NCBI GenBank assembly: GCA_046331625.1
Contig: JAXLQL010000006.1
Coordinates: 310,001-374,000, forward strand
DNA from: JAXLQL01 sp046331625
Lineage (GTDB): Bacteria > Acidobacteriota > Terriglobia > Bryobacterales > Bryobacteraceae
DNA length: 64,000 nt
Direction: 5' to 3'
Shown: positions 52,282 to 61,916 of the stretch, piece after piece
Layout of the letters: every line of letters starts with the position of its first letter
Numbering within the stretch: the first letter of the stretch is position 1
Notes under the pieces: model-generated
Databases searched by the model: none
What the model was told of the DNA's origin: nothing
What the model saw: the letters and a program-made list of their open reading frames with translations, nothing else
Position numbers and translations under genes: made by a program

Positions 52282-54735
52282 TCACCGCAATGCGATTGTC
52301 GTGCCCGGTGGGCTGGCAGCGCTTCCTGTGTACAGGCGGATCGGGCGAGTCCCGGCCGGCGAGAACAACCCCGGCAGCCGGACGTTCAACTGGTACACGC
52401 CGGGAAAGCCCGGAGCGGGTCCCGACCAGAGGATCTCGGCCTCGCTCGTGCCTACCTGGACTCGGATGGGCGCGGCGCGGCCTTCGCCTGTGGCGTAAAG
52501 GGTTACTGTAGACCCACGCGGGGCCGGATTCGATTCCGATGTGGATGATCCGTCGGGCAGGATCGCGGTGACGGGTCCAGTGCCGCTGTCTCGAGTGAAG
52601 AAGGCCGGCGCCGCGTCCACAACAGCAGCGCGAGTTCGCCCGATGGCCGCGCCATCGGAGCGGAGTTCGACTTCGACCTCGGTGCCCAGTTCGACGGGCG
52701 CGCGGACGACGAGGCGGTCGGGCAGCACGGTCACGCTCGCGGCGGCTTTCTGGTCAAATCGGACCTCGGGCTTTGAAGGCGGCTTACCGGGGATAGCAAT
52801 CAACTGACCCGGGGCGATGAACGTTGGTCGAAGCGTTGCCGCGCTCCAGATGACGAGTTCGGCCGGAGCCGGCGGTGCAGGTGCGGGCGCGGGCGTTGTG
52901 GGCTCGGAGACGGGCTGAGTTGACTCCGCCTTCGGTGTCAACTTGCGGATCCGCTGGTTCTCGAGGTCCGCCACGACAATGCCTCCACTCGAATCGATGG
53001 CGAGCGACACCGGCACGTTGAACCGCGCCTTCGCCGCCGGTCCTCCATCGCCGGCAAATCCCGCGGACCCGTCGCCGCCGATCGTTTCCGCCGGCCCGCC
53101 TGCGGCGAGCCGCAATACTCGGTGGCCGTAGGAGTCGGCAATGAACAAGGCGCCCGAAACGTCCACCGCGAGCGCGGTTGGGAACGTTAGATCCGTGCCG
53201 GTTTTCACCGTGGAGATAAAGCCGTCGGCGCTGACTCTTCGGATCCAGTTGTTGCCCGCATCCGCGATGTAGAGCGCGCCGCGAGCGTCGAATGCGATGC
53301 CGGTAGGATTGTTCAGCCGCGCGGCCGTAGCGCGGCCACCATCGCCTTCGGAGCCCCGCTGTCCGGTGCCTGCCACAGTGGCGATCACACCGGTCGACGA
53401 GATCCGCCGGATCGCGTGATTGCCCGAATCCGCGAAATAGAGCGAGCCTTCGGGACCGAACGCCATCCCACGCGGCCGGTCAAGCTTGGCCTTCGAGGCG
53501 GCGTCGCCGTCTCCGGAGTACCCAGCCGCGCCGGTCCCGGCCAGCGTGGTCACCACGCCTGAAGAAGACACCGCGAGAATCCGGTTGGCCGAGAAGTCGG
53601 CAATTCGCAGGCCGCCATCGCGATCCGCCACCACCGCGACCGGGTCGCGCACGGCAGGCTCCTTCAGCAGCGTCTCAACCTGCCCTTTGCCGTCAACACG
53701 GCGTACTCGTTTGGCGCGCTGCTCAGCAATGTAGAGATTGCCGCCCGCGTCGAGGGCAATTCCGATGGGAGTGGTGAGGCGGGTTTGAAGCGCGTCCTCG
53801 CGCTCGCGCACTTCGCCGGGCGTGTTGCCGCCTGCTGCAGTCGCAGGAGGTCCGGTGGAGGTAGCACGGACGACACGATTGCCTCCTCCCGCGTAGAGAT
53901 TTCCCAGCGCATCGAGAGCGATGTCGCGAAGGCCAGCCGCTTCCATGCGAGTGGAGAACTGCCCGTTCTCCTCCCGCCGCATCACCTTGCTCGCGTCGGC
54001 GTCAAGAATGTAGAGGCTGCCGTCGCGGTCCACCGCCACTCCGGTGGGCGTACCGATGGGCGAATCGAACGCTCCGGCGAGCACGGCTACCCGGCCCTCG
54101 GCGGTCACGCGCCATACTCGCCGGTTCCCGCTGTCGGCCACGTAGAGATTGCCTTCGCGATCGCGGGCGAGGCCAGCAGGATACTGCACGGCAAGGGAGA
54201 TCGGGGCGAGCTTGCCGTCAGCACTCAGGCGGAAGACACGATGGAGCTCATAGTCGGAGATGTAGAGGCTGCCATCTGGGACCGCCACTACGTTCCGGGG
54301 GGATTTCAGCGGCTCGGCAGCCACGGTTCGGATGACGCCATCGGGCGAGACGCGCCGCACGCGGCCGTTGCCGAGGTCGGCGATGTAGAGGTTGCCCTTG
54401 GCGTCAACCGCGAGACCATAGGGGCTGTTCAATGATGCTTCCGTGGCCGGACCGCCATCTCCCGTGAAGCCAGCCTGACCGTTGCCCGCTACGGTCGCGA
54501 TGATGCCTGTGGGGGAAACACGTCTGACGCGATGATCGGTGGAATCGGCGATGTACAAACTGCCGCCACCGTCGAATACCAGGCCTTCCACGTTGAACAA
54601 CAATGCGGAAACGGCTGGGCCTCCGTCTCCGGCGAAATTTCCGCCCACGATCGTGCTGATGGCGTATGAGTCGGCCGCGAACAGGAACCCGGCAGCGGCC
54701 ATGAAGACCGCCATAAACGTGGCGAGGTGGCGCAT
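52282..54735 (-). CDS. Secreted NHL-repeat beta-propeller protein with Solibacter-type C-terminal domain
   Basis: The 817-residue protein has a signal peptide (RHLATFMAVFMAAAGFLFAA) and at least two propellers of NHL blades. Typical blades are GLVFDGGGSLYIADSTDHRVRRVSP, GLAVDAKGNLYIADLGNGRVRRV and GIAFDARGALYIADAGNNWIRRV, many preceded by GxGxxGFxGDGGPAxxA. The last ~190 residues (TFIAPGQLIAIPGKPP, VTLYATGEGRAAP, GVYQLNVRLPGLF) resemble the IPT-like terminal domain of Solibacter secreted proteins. GAGGGGG precedes ATG 54735. It is divergent from the matrixin gene. Confidence 0.9.
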   Translation of the reverse strand: MRHLATFMAVFMAAAGFLFAADSYAISTIVGGNFAGDGGPAVSALLFNVEGLVFDGGGSLYIADSTDHRVRRVSPTGIIATVAGNGQAGFTGDGGPATEASLNSPYGLAVDAKGNLYIADLGNGRVRRVSPDGVIRTVAAEPLKSPRNVVAVPDGSLYISDYELHRVFRLSADGKLAPISLAVQYPAGLARDREGNLYVADSGNRRVWRVTAEGRVAVLAGAFDSPIGTPTGVAVDRDGSLYILDADASKVMRREENGQFSTRMEAAGLRDIALDALGNLYAGGGNRVVRATSTGPPATAAGGNTPGEVREREDALQTRLTTPIGIALDAGGNLYIAEQRAKRVRRVDGKGQVETLLKEPAVRDPVAVVADRDGGLRIADFSANRILAVSSSGVVTTLAGTGAAGYSGDGDAASKAKLDRPRGMAFGPEGSLYFADSGNHAIRRISSTGVIATVAGTGQRGSEGDGGRATAARLNNPTGIAFDARGALYIADAGNNWIRRVSADGFISTVKTGTDLTFPTALAVDVSGALFIADSYGHRVLRLAAGGPAETIGGDGSAGFAGDGGPAAKARFNVPVSLAIDSSGGIVVADLENQRIRKLTPKAESTQPVSEPTTPAPAPAPPAPAELVIWSAATLRPTFIAPGQLIAIPGKPPSKPEVRFDQKAAASVTVLPDRLVVRAPVELGTEVEVELRSDGAAIGRTRAAVVDAAPAFFTRDSGTGPVTAILPDGSSTSESNPAPRGSTVTLYATGEGRAAPIRVQVGTSEAEILWSGPAPGFPGVYQLNVRLPGLFSPAGTRPIRLYTGSAASPPGTTIALR

Positions 54736-54836
54736 AAGCGGTTTCCCCCTCTACTGAATAAGTGGCTTCAGCAAGCCAAAATTCTCACCCGATCCGATGA
54801 GGAAACTACAGACAAAAACGAACCGAACAAGACAAA

Positions 54837-56441
54837 ATGACCCGCATCGTCGCCGTTACCATGCTGGTCGTAGTGAGCGCTATTCCCTCACTCGCCCAGA
54901 CCCCGATCCGCTTCAAGTCCTCGAGGACATCCACCGCCAGCTCCGCCGAAGCCAAGTCCCGCGATCCGCTCCGCGCCCACCGAATCGTCCGGTACCTGCA
55001 CGTGCCTACACTCACCGACCGGGCTGTGCTGGAAGGCTCCGGAGCACGCGTTCTCCAGTACGTCCCCGACAACAGCCTGCTCGTGTCGGCGCCACGCGAC
55101 TGGACCGAGCCTGAGGGCACGGTTCGCGGCGCCAGCCTCATCCCGGGTGAGGCGAAGTGGAGTCCGGCGCTCGATGTCGCACAGTCGAGCGGGCTGTTGG
55201 CAGGCCAGTTGGCCGAACCCGAGAACCCGCATTTCCTGGTGGAGTTCTTCCCTGACGTTTCGGCCGGAGATGCGCGTGCGATTGCGAGCCAGGAGAGTCT
55301 CATCGTGGTGCAACGTGCCGATCTCCTGGAGCACCACCTGCTGGTCAGCGGATCAGCGAGCCAAGCCCGAAGCCTGACCGCTTGGGACGAAGTGGCTTAC
55401 GTGTTCCCAGCGTCGGAGGCGTTGGTCCGCGGGGCCGCTGTCAATCCCTGCGCCGGCGCTGTAACAGTGCAGGGTCCCGTGGGCCAGTACATCGAGCGGG
55501 TGGGCGATGGCTGGGATGGCCCCGGCAAGAACGCCGCGGAACTGCAATATTCGTTCGACAAGCCGGCCACCAAGCTCCCAGCCGATACCGTGCGCACCGA
55601 AGTCGAGAGGGCGATGGCCGAGTGGAGCAAATATGTCAAAGTCAAGTTCACCTTCGGCAAGGGGCCGATGAAGCACGTCAACCTGAGCTTCGAAACCGGT
55701 CCGCATGGTGACCCGTTTCCGTTCGACGGCGCGGGGCGGACGCTCGCGCACACGTTCTATCCGAATCCGCCGAATCCGGAACCGATCGCGGGCGATCTCC
55801 ATTTCGACGACGCCGAGCCTTGGCGCGTGGGCAACGATATCGACTTGTTCAGCGTCGCGCTGCATGAGCTGGGGCATGCCCTGGGGTTGGCGCACGCCGA
55901 CAAGCCGGGTGCGGTGATGTACGCCTACTACAGCCGGGTGTCGAGCTTGACACAGGACGATATCGACGCGATTCGGGAGTTGTACGCAGCGGCCAATTCA
56001 GATCCGGCGCCGGCGCCGCCTCCAGCGCCCACGCCCAGTCCGGCACCTTCGCCCCAGCCTCCGGAGAATCCGGCGCCCGCTCCGGCACCGAATCCGAGTC
56101 CGGCGCCAGCGCCAGCGCCGAGCCCGTCACCCGAACCCACGCCGACTCCCACGCCTGCGCCTTCGGATAAGGTAGCTCCCGCGCTCCGGATTACCTATCC
56201 GGCGGCGGCGACTTACGCCACTACGTCGGCGTCGATCACGCTACGCGGGACTGCTACCGACAATGTCGGTGTCGATCACATCTCGTGGACTTCGAGCACT
56301 GGCGGGTCTGGGACGGCTACTGGGGCTCAGGAGTGGTCCGCTGAAGTCGCGTTAGTGCAGGGGATCAACACCGTGACCGTGCGGGCTTTCGACGCGGCGG
56401 GTAATTCTTCGTGGAGGTCGGTGGTGGTCACGCGGCGGTAG
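54837..56441 (+). CDS. Secreted matrixin-type zinc metalloprotease with Pro-rich linker and Ig-like C-terminus
   Basis: The 534-residue protein has a signal peptide (TRIVAVTMLVVVSAIPSLAQ), a ~190-residue pro-region and a matrixin catalytic domain. The zinc site is HELGHALGLAH near residue 342, with Met-turn GAVMYAYYS; the Glu and three His are all present. A ~55-residue Pro/Ala/Ser linker (APAPNPSPAPAPAPSPSPEP) leads to an Ig-like domain (LRITYPAAATYATTSASITLRGTATDNVG, INTVTVRAFDAAGNSS). It is probably secreted to degrade external protein. The ribosome site is weak. Confidence 0.92.
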   Translation: MTRIVAVTMLVVVSAIPSLAQTPIRFKSSRTSTASSAEAKSRDPLRAHRIVRYLHVPTLTDRAVLEGSGARVLQYVPDNSLLVSAPRDWTEPEGTVRGASLIPGEAKWSPALDVAQSSGLLAGQLAEPENPHFLVEFFPDVSAGDARAIASQESLIVVQRADLLEHHLLVSGSASQARSLTAWDEVAYVFPASEALVRGAAVNPCAGAVTVQGPVGQYIERVGDGWDGPGKNAAELQYSFDKPATKLPADTVRTEVERAMAEWSKYVKVKFTFGKGPMKHVNLSFETGPHGDPFPFDGAGRTLAHTFYPNPPNPEPIAGDLHFDDAEPWRVGNDIDLFSVALHELGHALGLAHADKPGAVMYAYYSRVSSLTQDDIDAIRELYAAANSDPAPAPPPAPTPSPAPSPQPPENPAPAPAPNPSPAPAPAPSPSPEPTPTPTPAPSDKVAPALRITYPAAATYATTSASITLRGTATDNVGVDHISWTSSTGGSGTATGAQEWSAEVALVQGINTVTVRAFDAAGNSSWRSVVVTRR

Positions 56442-56516
56442 CCAATGATGGGCCAGCTGTCTTCAGTCATGCACCATTCCAGGGCACACTATCGGGTGCT
56501 GGCGCTCGGGTCGGCG

Positions 56517-56555
56517 GCGGGACTAAAGTCCCGCGCTGGCTAAAGCCCGCCCTAC
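56517..56555 (-). repeat. Type A repeat unit between convergent matrixin and kinase genes
   Basis: One inverted-orientation unit of the GGCTAAAGCCCGCCCTAC sub-variant lies in a 244-base gap with no gene. It shares flanking bases with the unit at 49713-49751. Confidence 0.92.
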
Positions 56556-56685
56556 ACGGAAAGGCAGGCGCCTATGCCGGAATCGGCTTGTTCTTACGAG
56601 GTGCGACGCGACTCCTCCGACGGCAATGCGTCAATCGCGCGTTCGATTTCTCGCAGCTTGTTCTCGTTCACTTCTCTTCGCCCTG

Positions 56686-57714
56686 CTACGCCACCATCGC
56701 CGGGACCGGCTCGGTCCCCAACGGGAGCTTCACCGCGAACGTTGCCTCCGAGTTCACCACCTCGATCCCCTGGCGGAGCACCAAGCGGCAGCGCTCGTCG
56801 AGATTCGCCAGCCCGAGCTTCGTTGCCGCGGCCGGGCGTCGCGCTTCCTGCTTGTTGTTCGAGAACACCAGCATCCCGTCTGCCGAACGCAACTGCGCCA
56901 CCAACGGCTGCTTCGCCGAAAAGTCATTGTGCTTCACTGCGTTCTCGAGCAGCAGTTGCAGCGACACGGGTGGAATCCAGTAGTGCTCGAGGTCCATTGG
57001 GTCCACGCGGATCTCGAGCGAGAGCGCGTCGTCGAATCGCCACCGCAACAGCGAATAATACTTGCGTAGGAACGCCACTTCCTCTCGCAGCGGAACCAGT
57101 TCCCTGCTCCGGTTGCGCAGGATGTAGCGATACACATCCGCGAGCGTCACGGTGAAGCCGCTCGCCCGCTCCGGGTCTTCCTCGATCAGTCCAGCCAGCG
57201 TGTTCAGGCAATTGAACAGGAAATGTGGATCGATCTGGCTCTTGAGCGCCGCCAACTCCGCTTGCACCTTGGCTCGCTCGAGCTGCTCCACTTCCACCTG
57301 ATCCCTGCCCCGCTGCCGAACCAGCCAGGCCGTCTCATAGGTGTTCTTGATGAACAGGTCGGTCATCACGCACAGCAACGTGGCCGATCGGATGACGGCC
57401 CAATCCACAGGCCCAGCGAGCCACGCCTGCCAGGCCCACAGCATCCCGAAACTCACCGGAACCGTGAACAGAACGCTGGACGACACAAGCAACATCAGCC
57501 GCCGTTTGGGCGCCCGCAGCCAATCTGCGTAGCCGCGGCAACGCATCCAGAACCAATGGTTGCCCTGCCAGATCACGACCGACACGAGAATGAAGTACGC
57601 CGAAGCGATCCAATACTGCGACGACGCCGGTCGCAGATTGCCGTAGAGTCCCGTGGCATGCGAGATGGCCAACCCTACGATCGGGGTGAAGATGAGGCGA
57701 ATGCGGCGGTCCAC
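56686..57714 (-). CDS. LytS/YehU-family sensor histidine kinase
   Basis: The 342-residue kinase has four N-terminal membrane helices, a linker helix (QVEVEQLERAKVQAELAALKSQ) and the His_kinase domain with phospho-acceptor H164 in QIDPHFLFNCLN. The N-box follows as LQLLLENAVKHN and a G-box as KLGLANLDERCRL. These are the hallmarks of LytS-type kinases that pair with LytTR regulators. No LytTR gene lies nearby in the window. Its signal is unknown. It is divergent from a methyltransferase with 69 bases between start codons. Confidence 0.92.
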   Translation of the reverse strand: MDRRIRLIFTPIVGLAISHATGLYGNLRPASSQYWIASAYFILVSVVIWQGNHWFWMRCRGYADWLRAPKRRLMLLVSSSVLFTVPVSFGMLWAWQAWLAGPVDWAVIRSATLLCVMTDLFIKNTYETAWLVRQRGRDQVEVEQLERAKVQAELAALKSQIDPHFLFNCLNTLAGLIEEDPERASGFTVTLADVYRYILRNRSRELVPLREEVAFLRKYYSLLRWRFDDALSLEIRVDPMDLEHYWIPPVSLQLLLENAVKHNDFSAKQPLVAQLRSADGMLVFSNNKQEARRPAAATKLGLANLDERCRLVLRQGIEVVNSEATFAVKLPLGTEPVPAMVA

Positions 57715-57783
57715 GGATCGGGTCCTGTCGTGCTCGCTTCAGCATAGCGCCACAGCTGCGCGGCTTCGTGCCACCCTACACAG

Positions 57784-58557
57784 ATGAGCGCCCAAACGCA
57801 TCGATCCGACGCTCGCATTCTCGGGGAGCGTTCCCTCCAGCGTGACCACGCGCGGCTAGCCGAGATTCTTTCGCCAGGTATGTCCGTGCTCGACGCCGGC
57901 TGCGGCTCGGGCGCCATTACGGCGGGCATCGCCCGTGCGGTGGGGTCTAGCGGGCATGTGTTGGGCATCGATCGCGATGAAGCCCTGCTCGACATCGCTC
58001 GCCAACAGCACGCCGCGCTCGCGAATCTCGAGTTCCGTAGCGCGGATATCCTCGCCTTCGAGGGCGAGACCCGGTTCGACGTGGTCAGCGCCGCTCGCGT
58101 GCTCCAGTGGATCTCCAATCCCCTCGAAGCGATTCGGCGCATGGCCGGAGCGGCCAAACCCGGAGGATTGGTGATCGCGCTCGACTACACCCACGAAGAC
58201 AACACCTGGGACCCGGCGCCTCCGCGCGAATTCCAGATCTTCTGGCAAGCGTTCCTGGACTGGCGCCGCGCCAACGGCTGGGACAATCGGATGGCCGAGC
58301 ACCTTCCCCACCTCTTCGCCCAAGCGGGACTCGAGCGAGTGGAAACCCGCGACTCCAGCCAAACCGGTTCTCGCGGAGACAGCCTCTGGCTCCACGTGAT
58401 CGAAACGCTCGGTCCGAGCCTGGTCGCCGCCGGATATCTCACCGAGGAGAGACGGCTCGCGGCACTCGAAGGCTATTCGTACTTCATCGCCAACCACCTC
58501 ATGGCCCAGCGGCTGGCGATGAGCACCGTGGAGGGGCGCACGCCCGCTCGCACCTGA
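57784..58557 (+). CDS. Class I SAM-dependent methyltransferase
   Basis: The 257-residue enzyme has motif I VLDAGCGSGAITAGI (about residues 35-49), motif II VLGIDRDEALLDIA, motif IV FDVVSAARVLQWISNP and AAKPGGLVIALDYTHED, characteristic of the Methyltransf_11/25 group. The substrate is unknown. The ribosome site is weak. The VIT/VWA gene follows in the same direction after 63 bases. Confidence 0.87.
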   Translation: MSAQTHRSDARILGERSLQRDHARLAEILSPGMSVLDAGCGSGAITAGIARAVGSSGHVLGIDRDEALLDIARQQHAALANLEFRSADILAFEGETRFDVVSAARVLQWISNPLEAIRRMAGAAKPGGLVIALDYTHEDNTWDPAPPREFQIFWQAFLDWRRANGWDNRMAEHLPHLFAQAGLERVETRDSSQTGSRGDSLWLHVIETLGPSLVAAGYLTEERRLAALEGYSYFIANHLMAQRLAMSTVEGRTPART

Positions 58558-58620
58558 CGCGAATTTCCTTGAAAGGACATGCCGGGTGGCGGCATTCCCG
58601 GATAGGAGGTTCGCAACGAA

Positions 58621-61005
58621 ATGAGTACCCAGAACAAAAAGCGGTTCGCCCTGTCGGCCTTGAGCCTGGCGGCCGTCGGCGGCGGCATCGCCCTGCTGTC
58701 TTCCGCGGCGCCGCGGCCCACGCCGCGCTTTCCCGTGGCCCACGCCGCGTCCAAGGGCTCGGGCGCGCTCGAGGTGGTGGACAGGGACGGCCGGCCCGGG
58801 CTCGTCTGCCCACTGAAACACACTGACGTGAAGGCCGAAATCACCGGCTTTCTTGCCCGGGTCAACGTCACCCAGGAATTCGAGAACCCACTCAACGAGA
58901 AGATCGAAGCGGTCTACACGTTCCCGCTTCCGAACAAGGCCGCTGTCGATGACATGACCATGCATGTCGGCGACCGCACCGTGAAAGGCGTGATCAAGGA
59001 GCGCGACGAAGCGCGCAGGATCTTCGAAGACGCCCGCAACCACGGACACGTGGCCAGCCTGCTCGACCAGGAGCGCCCAAACATCTTCACCCAGTCGGTC
59101 ACGAACATCATGCCGGGCATGAAGGTGAAGATCGAGATCAGCTACGTGGAAACTCTACCCTACGAGGCCGGTACCTACAGTTTCGCGTTCCCGATGGTGG
59201 TGGGTCCGCGGTACATTCCGGGCCAGCCCACAGGCCGCACCGGCGGCGGATGGGCCCCGGACACCGACCGTGTGCCTGACGCTTCCAAGATCACGCCTCC
59301 CGTTGCGCCGAAGGGCATGCGCGCCGGGCACGACATCTCCCTCGCGGTCAAGGTGGACGCCGGAGTCCCGATCGATGCGCTGTCGATCACTTCGCATGAC
59401 GCCGTCACCGAGCGCCCCGACGCGCGCCATGCCGTGGTGACGCTCCGGAACCACAACGAAATTCCCAACCGCGACTTCGTGCTGAAATACGACGTTGCCG
59501 GCCGCAAGATCGAAGACGCACTCCTGACCCACAACGGCAAGCGCGGCGGCTTCTTCACCTTCCTGCTGCAACCGCCGGAGCGCGTACGGACCGAAGAGGT
59601 GACGCCGAAGGAAATCGTCTTCGTCATCGACACCTCGGGCTCCATGTCCGGCTTCCCGCTCGACAAATCCAAGGAAGTCATCCAGCTCGCGCTCGACAAT
59701 CTGAACCCGGCCGACACGTTCAACCTGATCACCTTCGCCGGTGACACTCACATCCTGTTCCCGCAGCCCGTGAAGGCTACGGCCCAGAACGTCCGCCAAG
59801 CGCAGCAGTTTCTGCTGTCGCGCCAGGGCGGCGGCGGAACCGAGATGATGAAGGCCATCCGCGCCGCGCTCGACCCCAGTGATCAGCAGGATCACGTCCG
59901 CGTGGTCTGCTTCCTCACCGATGGCTACGTGGGCAACGACATGGAGATCGTGGGCGAGGTGAAGAGGCACGTCAATGCGCGGGTCTTCTCGTTCGGAATC
60001 GGCGACTCCGTCAATCGCTTCCTACTCGACAAGATGGCGGAAGAAGGCCGGGGCGAGGTGGAGTACGTGTCGCTCAAAGATGACGGCACTGCGGCCGCCA
60101 AGCGCTTCGCCGAACGCGTGCGCTCGCCATTGCTCACCGATATTCAGCTCGCCTGGAACGGCCTGCCGGTGTCCGATGTGTATCCCAAGCACATCCCGGA
60201 TCTCTTTTCGGCCAAGCCGATTGCCATCAGCGGCCGTTTTGACGGCGCCGCGCGCGGAACGCTGCGGGTTCGCGGCAAGATGGCCGGGCACGACTATGTC
60301 CGCGACATCGCAGTGGACCTTCCGGCCAACCAGCCACAGCATGACGTGCTGGCCACGCTGTGGGCGCGCAACAAGGTGGAGGATCTGATGTCGCAGGACT
60401 GGAACGGCGTGCAGAACGGGGCCCCGCGCGGCGATATCAAACAGCGCATCGTCGAGGTCGGAATCAACTTCCGGCTGATGACTCAGTTCACTTCGTTCGT
60501 GGCCGTGGAAGAGAAGATCGTCACCACGGGCGGCGTGCCCACGCGAGTGGAAGTCCCGGTGGAGATGCCGCGCGGCGTCAGCCATGAGGGCGTCTTCGGC
60601 GATGCGGATGCGGCTGCTCCGGCCAAGGTGGCTTTCCGCGGACGCATGGCGGCGAGCCCAGTGGCGTTGCCGATTCCGGGTTTCAATTCCTCGGCGCCTC
60701 GGCCAACGGTGTTCGCAGAGCCCGAAGCCCGCGCACAGCAGCTCGAAAAGAAGAAAGAGGACTCGGCCTCGAAGATCGATCCGAACCTGCTCAGCCGCGC
60801 GGGCGGCGAGACCGTGAAGGTCAAGGTGTGGTTGTCAGACGCATCGGCAACCGTCTTGAACCAACTGAAGCACGCAGGCCTTACCGTGCGCCAGACCAAA
60901 TCCGGCAAGTGGGTGCTAGGCGAGATTCAGGCCGCGAAGCTGACGGATCTGGCCAAGATCGGCGCGGTTGTCTTCATCTCGCAGGATTTGGGGACACTCG
61001 AATAA
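58621..61005 (+). CDS. Exported VIT-VWA domain protein
   Basis: The 794-residue protein has an export helix (ALSALSLAAVGGGIALLSSAA) and a VIT (inter-alpha-trypsin) domain (VNVTQEFENPLNEKIEAVYTFPLPNKAAVDDM, VKGVIKERDEARRIFEDAR). The VWA domain carries an intact MIDAS (VFVIDTSGSMSG near residue 333, with TEMMKAIRAAL and CFLTDGYVGND). The C-terminal ~60 residues (GGETVKVKVWLSDASATVLNQL) form a small unassigned domain. Proteins like this are surface or periplasmic and bind ligands in a metal-dependent way. ATG 58621 follows GGAGG. A terminator follows. Confidence 0.92.
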   Translation: MSTQNKKRFALSALSLAAVGGGIALLSSAAPRPTPRFPVAHAASKGSGALEVVDRDGRPGLVCPLKHTDVKAEITGFLARVNVTQEFENPLNEKIEAVYTFPLPNKAAVDDMTMHVGDRTVKGVIKERDEARRIFEDARNHGHVASLLDQERPNIFTQSVTNIMPGMKVKIEISYVETLPYEAGTYSFAFPMVVGPRYIPGQPTGRTGGGWAPDTDRVPDASKITPPVAPKGMRAGHDISLAVKVDAGVPIDALSITSHDAVTERPDARHAVVTLRNHNEIPNRDFVLKYDVAGRKIEDALLTHNGKRGGFFTFLLQPPERVRTEEVTPKEIVFVIDTSGSMSGFPLDKSKEVIQLALDNLNPADTFNLITFAGDTHILFPQPVKATAQNVRQAQQFLLSRQGGGGTEMMKAIRAALDPSDQQDHVRVVCFLTDGYVGNDMEIVGEVKRHVNARVFSFGIGDSVNRFLLDKMAEEGRGEVEYVSLKDDGTAAAKRFAERVRSPLLTDIQLAWNGLPVSDVYPKHIPDLFSAKPIAISGRFDGAARGTLRVRGKMAGHDYVRDIAVDLPANQPQHDVLATLWARNKVEDLMSQDWNGVQNGAPRGDIKQRIVEVGINFRLMTQFTSFVAVEEKIVTTGGVPTRVEVPVEMPRGVSHEGVFGDADAAAPAKVAFRGRMAASPVALPIPGFNSSAPRPTVFAEPEARAQQLEKKKEDSASKIDPNLLSRAGGETVKVKVWLSDASATVLNQLKHAGLTVRQTKSGKWVLGEIQAAKLTDLAKIGAVVFISQDLGTLE

Positions 61006-61029
61006 CAGCGGTTCGTTTTCACTTTCGAG

Positions 61030-61062
61030 GGGCATGGCTTCGTGCCATGCCCTTTCCTTCTT
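61030..61062. terminator. Bidirectional hairpin terminator
   Basis: A 9-bp stem GGGCATGGC / GCCATGCCC with a TTCGT loop is followed by TTTCCTTCTT. It lies between the convergent VIT-VWA gene and the minus-strand gene ending at 61061. Confidence 0.87.
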
Positions 61063-61855
61063 ACTGCAGTGCTGCGAACCCCTTCAGCCTGGCTTGGTCC
61101 ACCAGCGGCATGAACTTCTCCACCTGCGCGTCCGGACCATCGAAGCCATACACCACCTTCTGCACCCTCACGGCGGGCCTCGTCACCGATCCGAGCATCC
61201 AGCCCTTTCCCTGCAGCTTGTCGCTGCCATTCACCGAAATCACCACCTTCACCGGCTTGTAGTATTTGTCAGCCATTTGGGCGTTGATCTTGTCACGCTC
61301 GTTGCTCAGCTCGGTCGCCTTGGGCAGCATCGATCGCCGGTATTCCTCCTCTACCTTCTGCATCTTCGCGTAGGACGCGTCAACATCCTTCCGCAGCCGT
61401 GCGGCCTCTTCCTTGTTGTTCGCCTTGGCCGCTGCCCGATACGGCGCGTACACCGCATCGTACTCCTTCTTGGCGGCATCGTAGCTGGCTTGTGCGTCGG
61501 GGCTCAGCTTCTTCAACGCCAGCAGCTTCGCATCGATCGCCTCTTTGGCTGCGTACTCCGGCGTATCGCGCTCCCGCACCCTTGTGGTCCTCTCATAGGT
61601 GACACTCATCGTAATCGGGAAGTCGCCCTGAGCTTGGCCACGGCACATGTCGAACGACGGGTCGGCGGCCGGCGCCTTGATCTCCGGCCGCTTGAAGCCC
61701 TCCGGCGCTGCAGGAAACAGATCCACCATAGCCTGCTGCACCTTGGCTTTGAACGCCGCCTCGGCAGGGGTGGCTTTCCTCACTCCATCCGGACAATCAG
61801 CCAAGCACGTCCCAGCGATCGTCAATAGCGCAAGTACCGTTACGTTCAGGTTCAT
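61061..61855 (-). CDS. Exported helical protein of unknown function
   Basis: The 264-residue protein begins NLNVTVLALLTIAGTCLADCP, a signal peptide or lipoprotein-like leader. The centre (residues ~95-190) is highly charged and predicted to form long helices or a coiled coil (AKLLALKKLSPDAQASYDAAKKEYDAVYAPYRAAAKANNKEEAARLRKD is read as continuous helix). The C-terminal part (PVKVVISVNGSDKLQGKG) is beta-rich. Three Cys (two near the start, one in FDMCRGQAQ) could form a disulfide. No family was recognised. It is probably monocistronic. Confidence 0.7.
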   Translation of the reverse strand: MNLNVTVLALLTIAGTCLADCPDGVRKATPAEAAFKAKVQQAMVDLFPAAPEGFKRPEIKAPAADPSFDMCRGQAQGDFPITMSVTYERTTRVRERDTPEYAAKEAIDAKLLALKKLSPDAQASYDAAKKEYDAVYAPYRAAAKANNKEEAARLRKDVDASYAKMQKVEEEYRRSMLPKATELSNERDKINAQMADKYYKPVKVVISVNGSDKLQGKGWMLGSVTRPAVRVQKVVYGFDGPDAQVEKFMPLVDQARLKGFAALQ

Positions 61856-61916
61856 GCCCTGAGCCTATCATCTGCGCGGCAGTCGGGACACGGTGCTGTT
61901 AGGCTGAGATACTGGC

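Noticed and set aside
55990..56165. Tandem short repeats as a possible CRISPR or minisatellite
   Set aside because: These encode the Pro/Ala/Ser linker of the matrixin protein, with low-complexity coding and no spacer structure.
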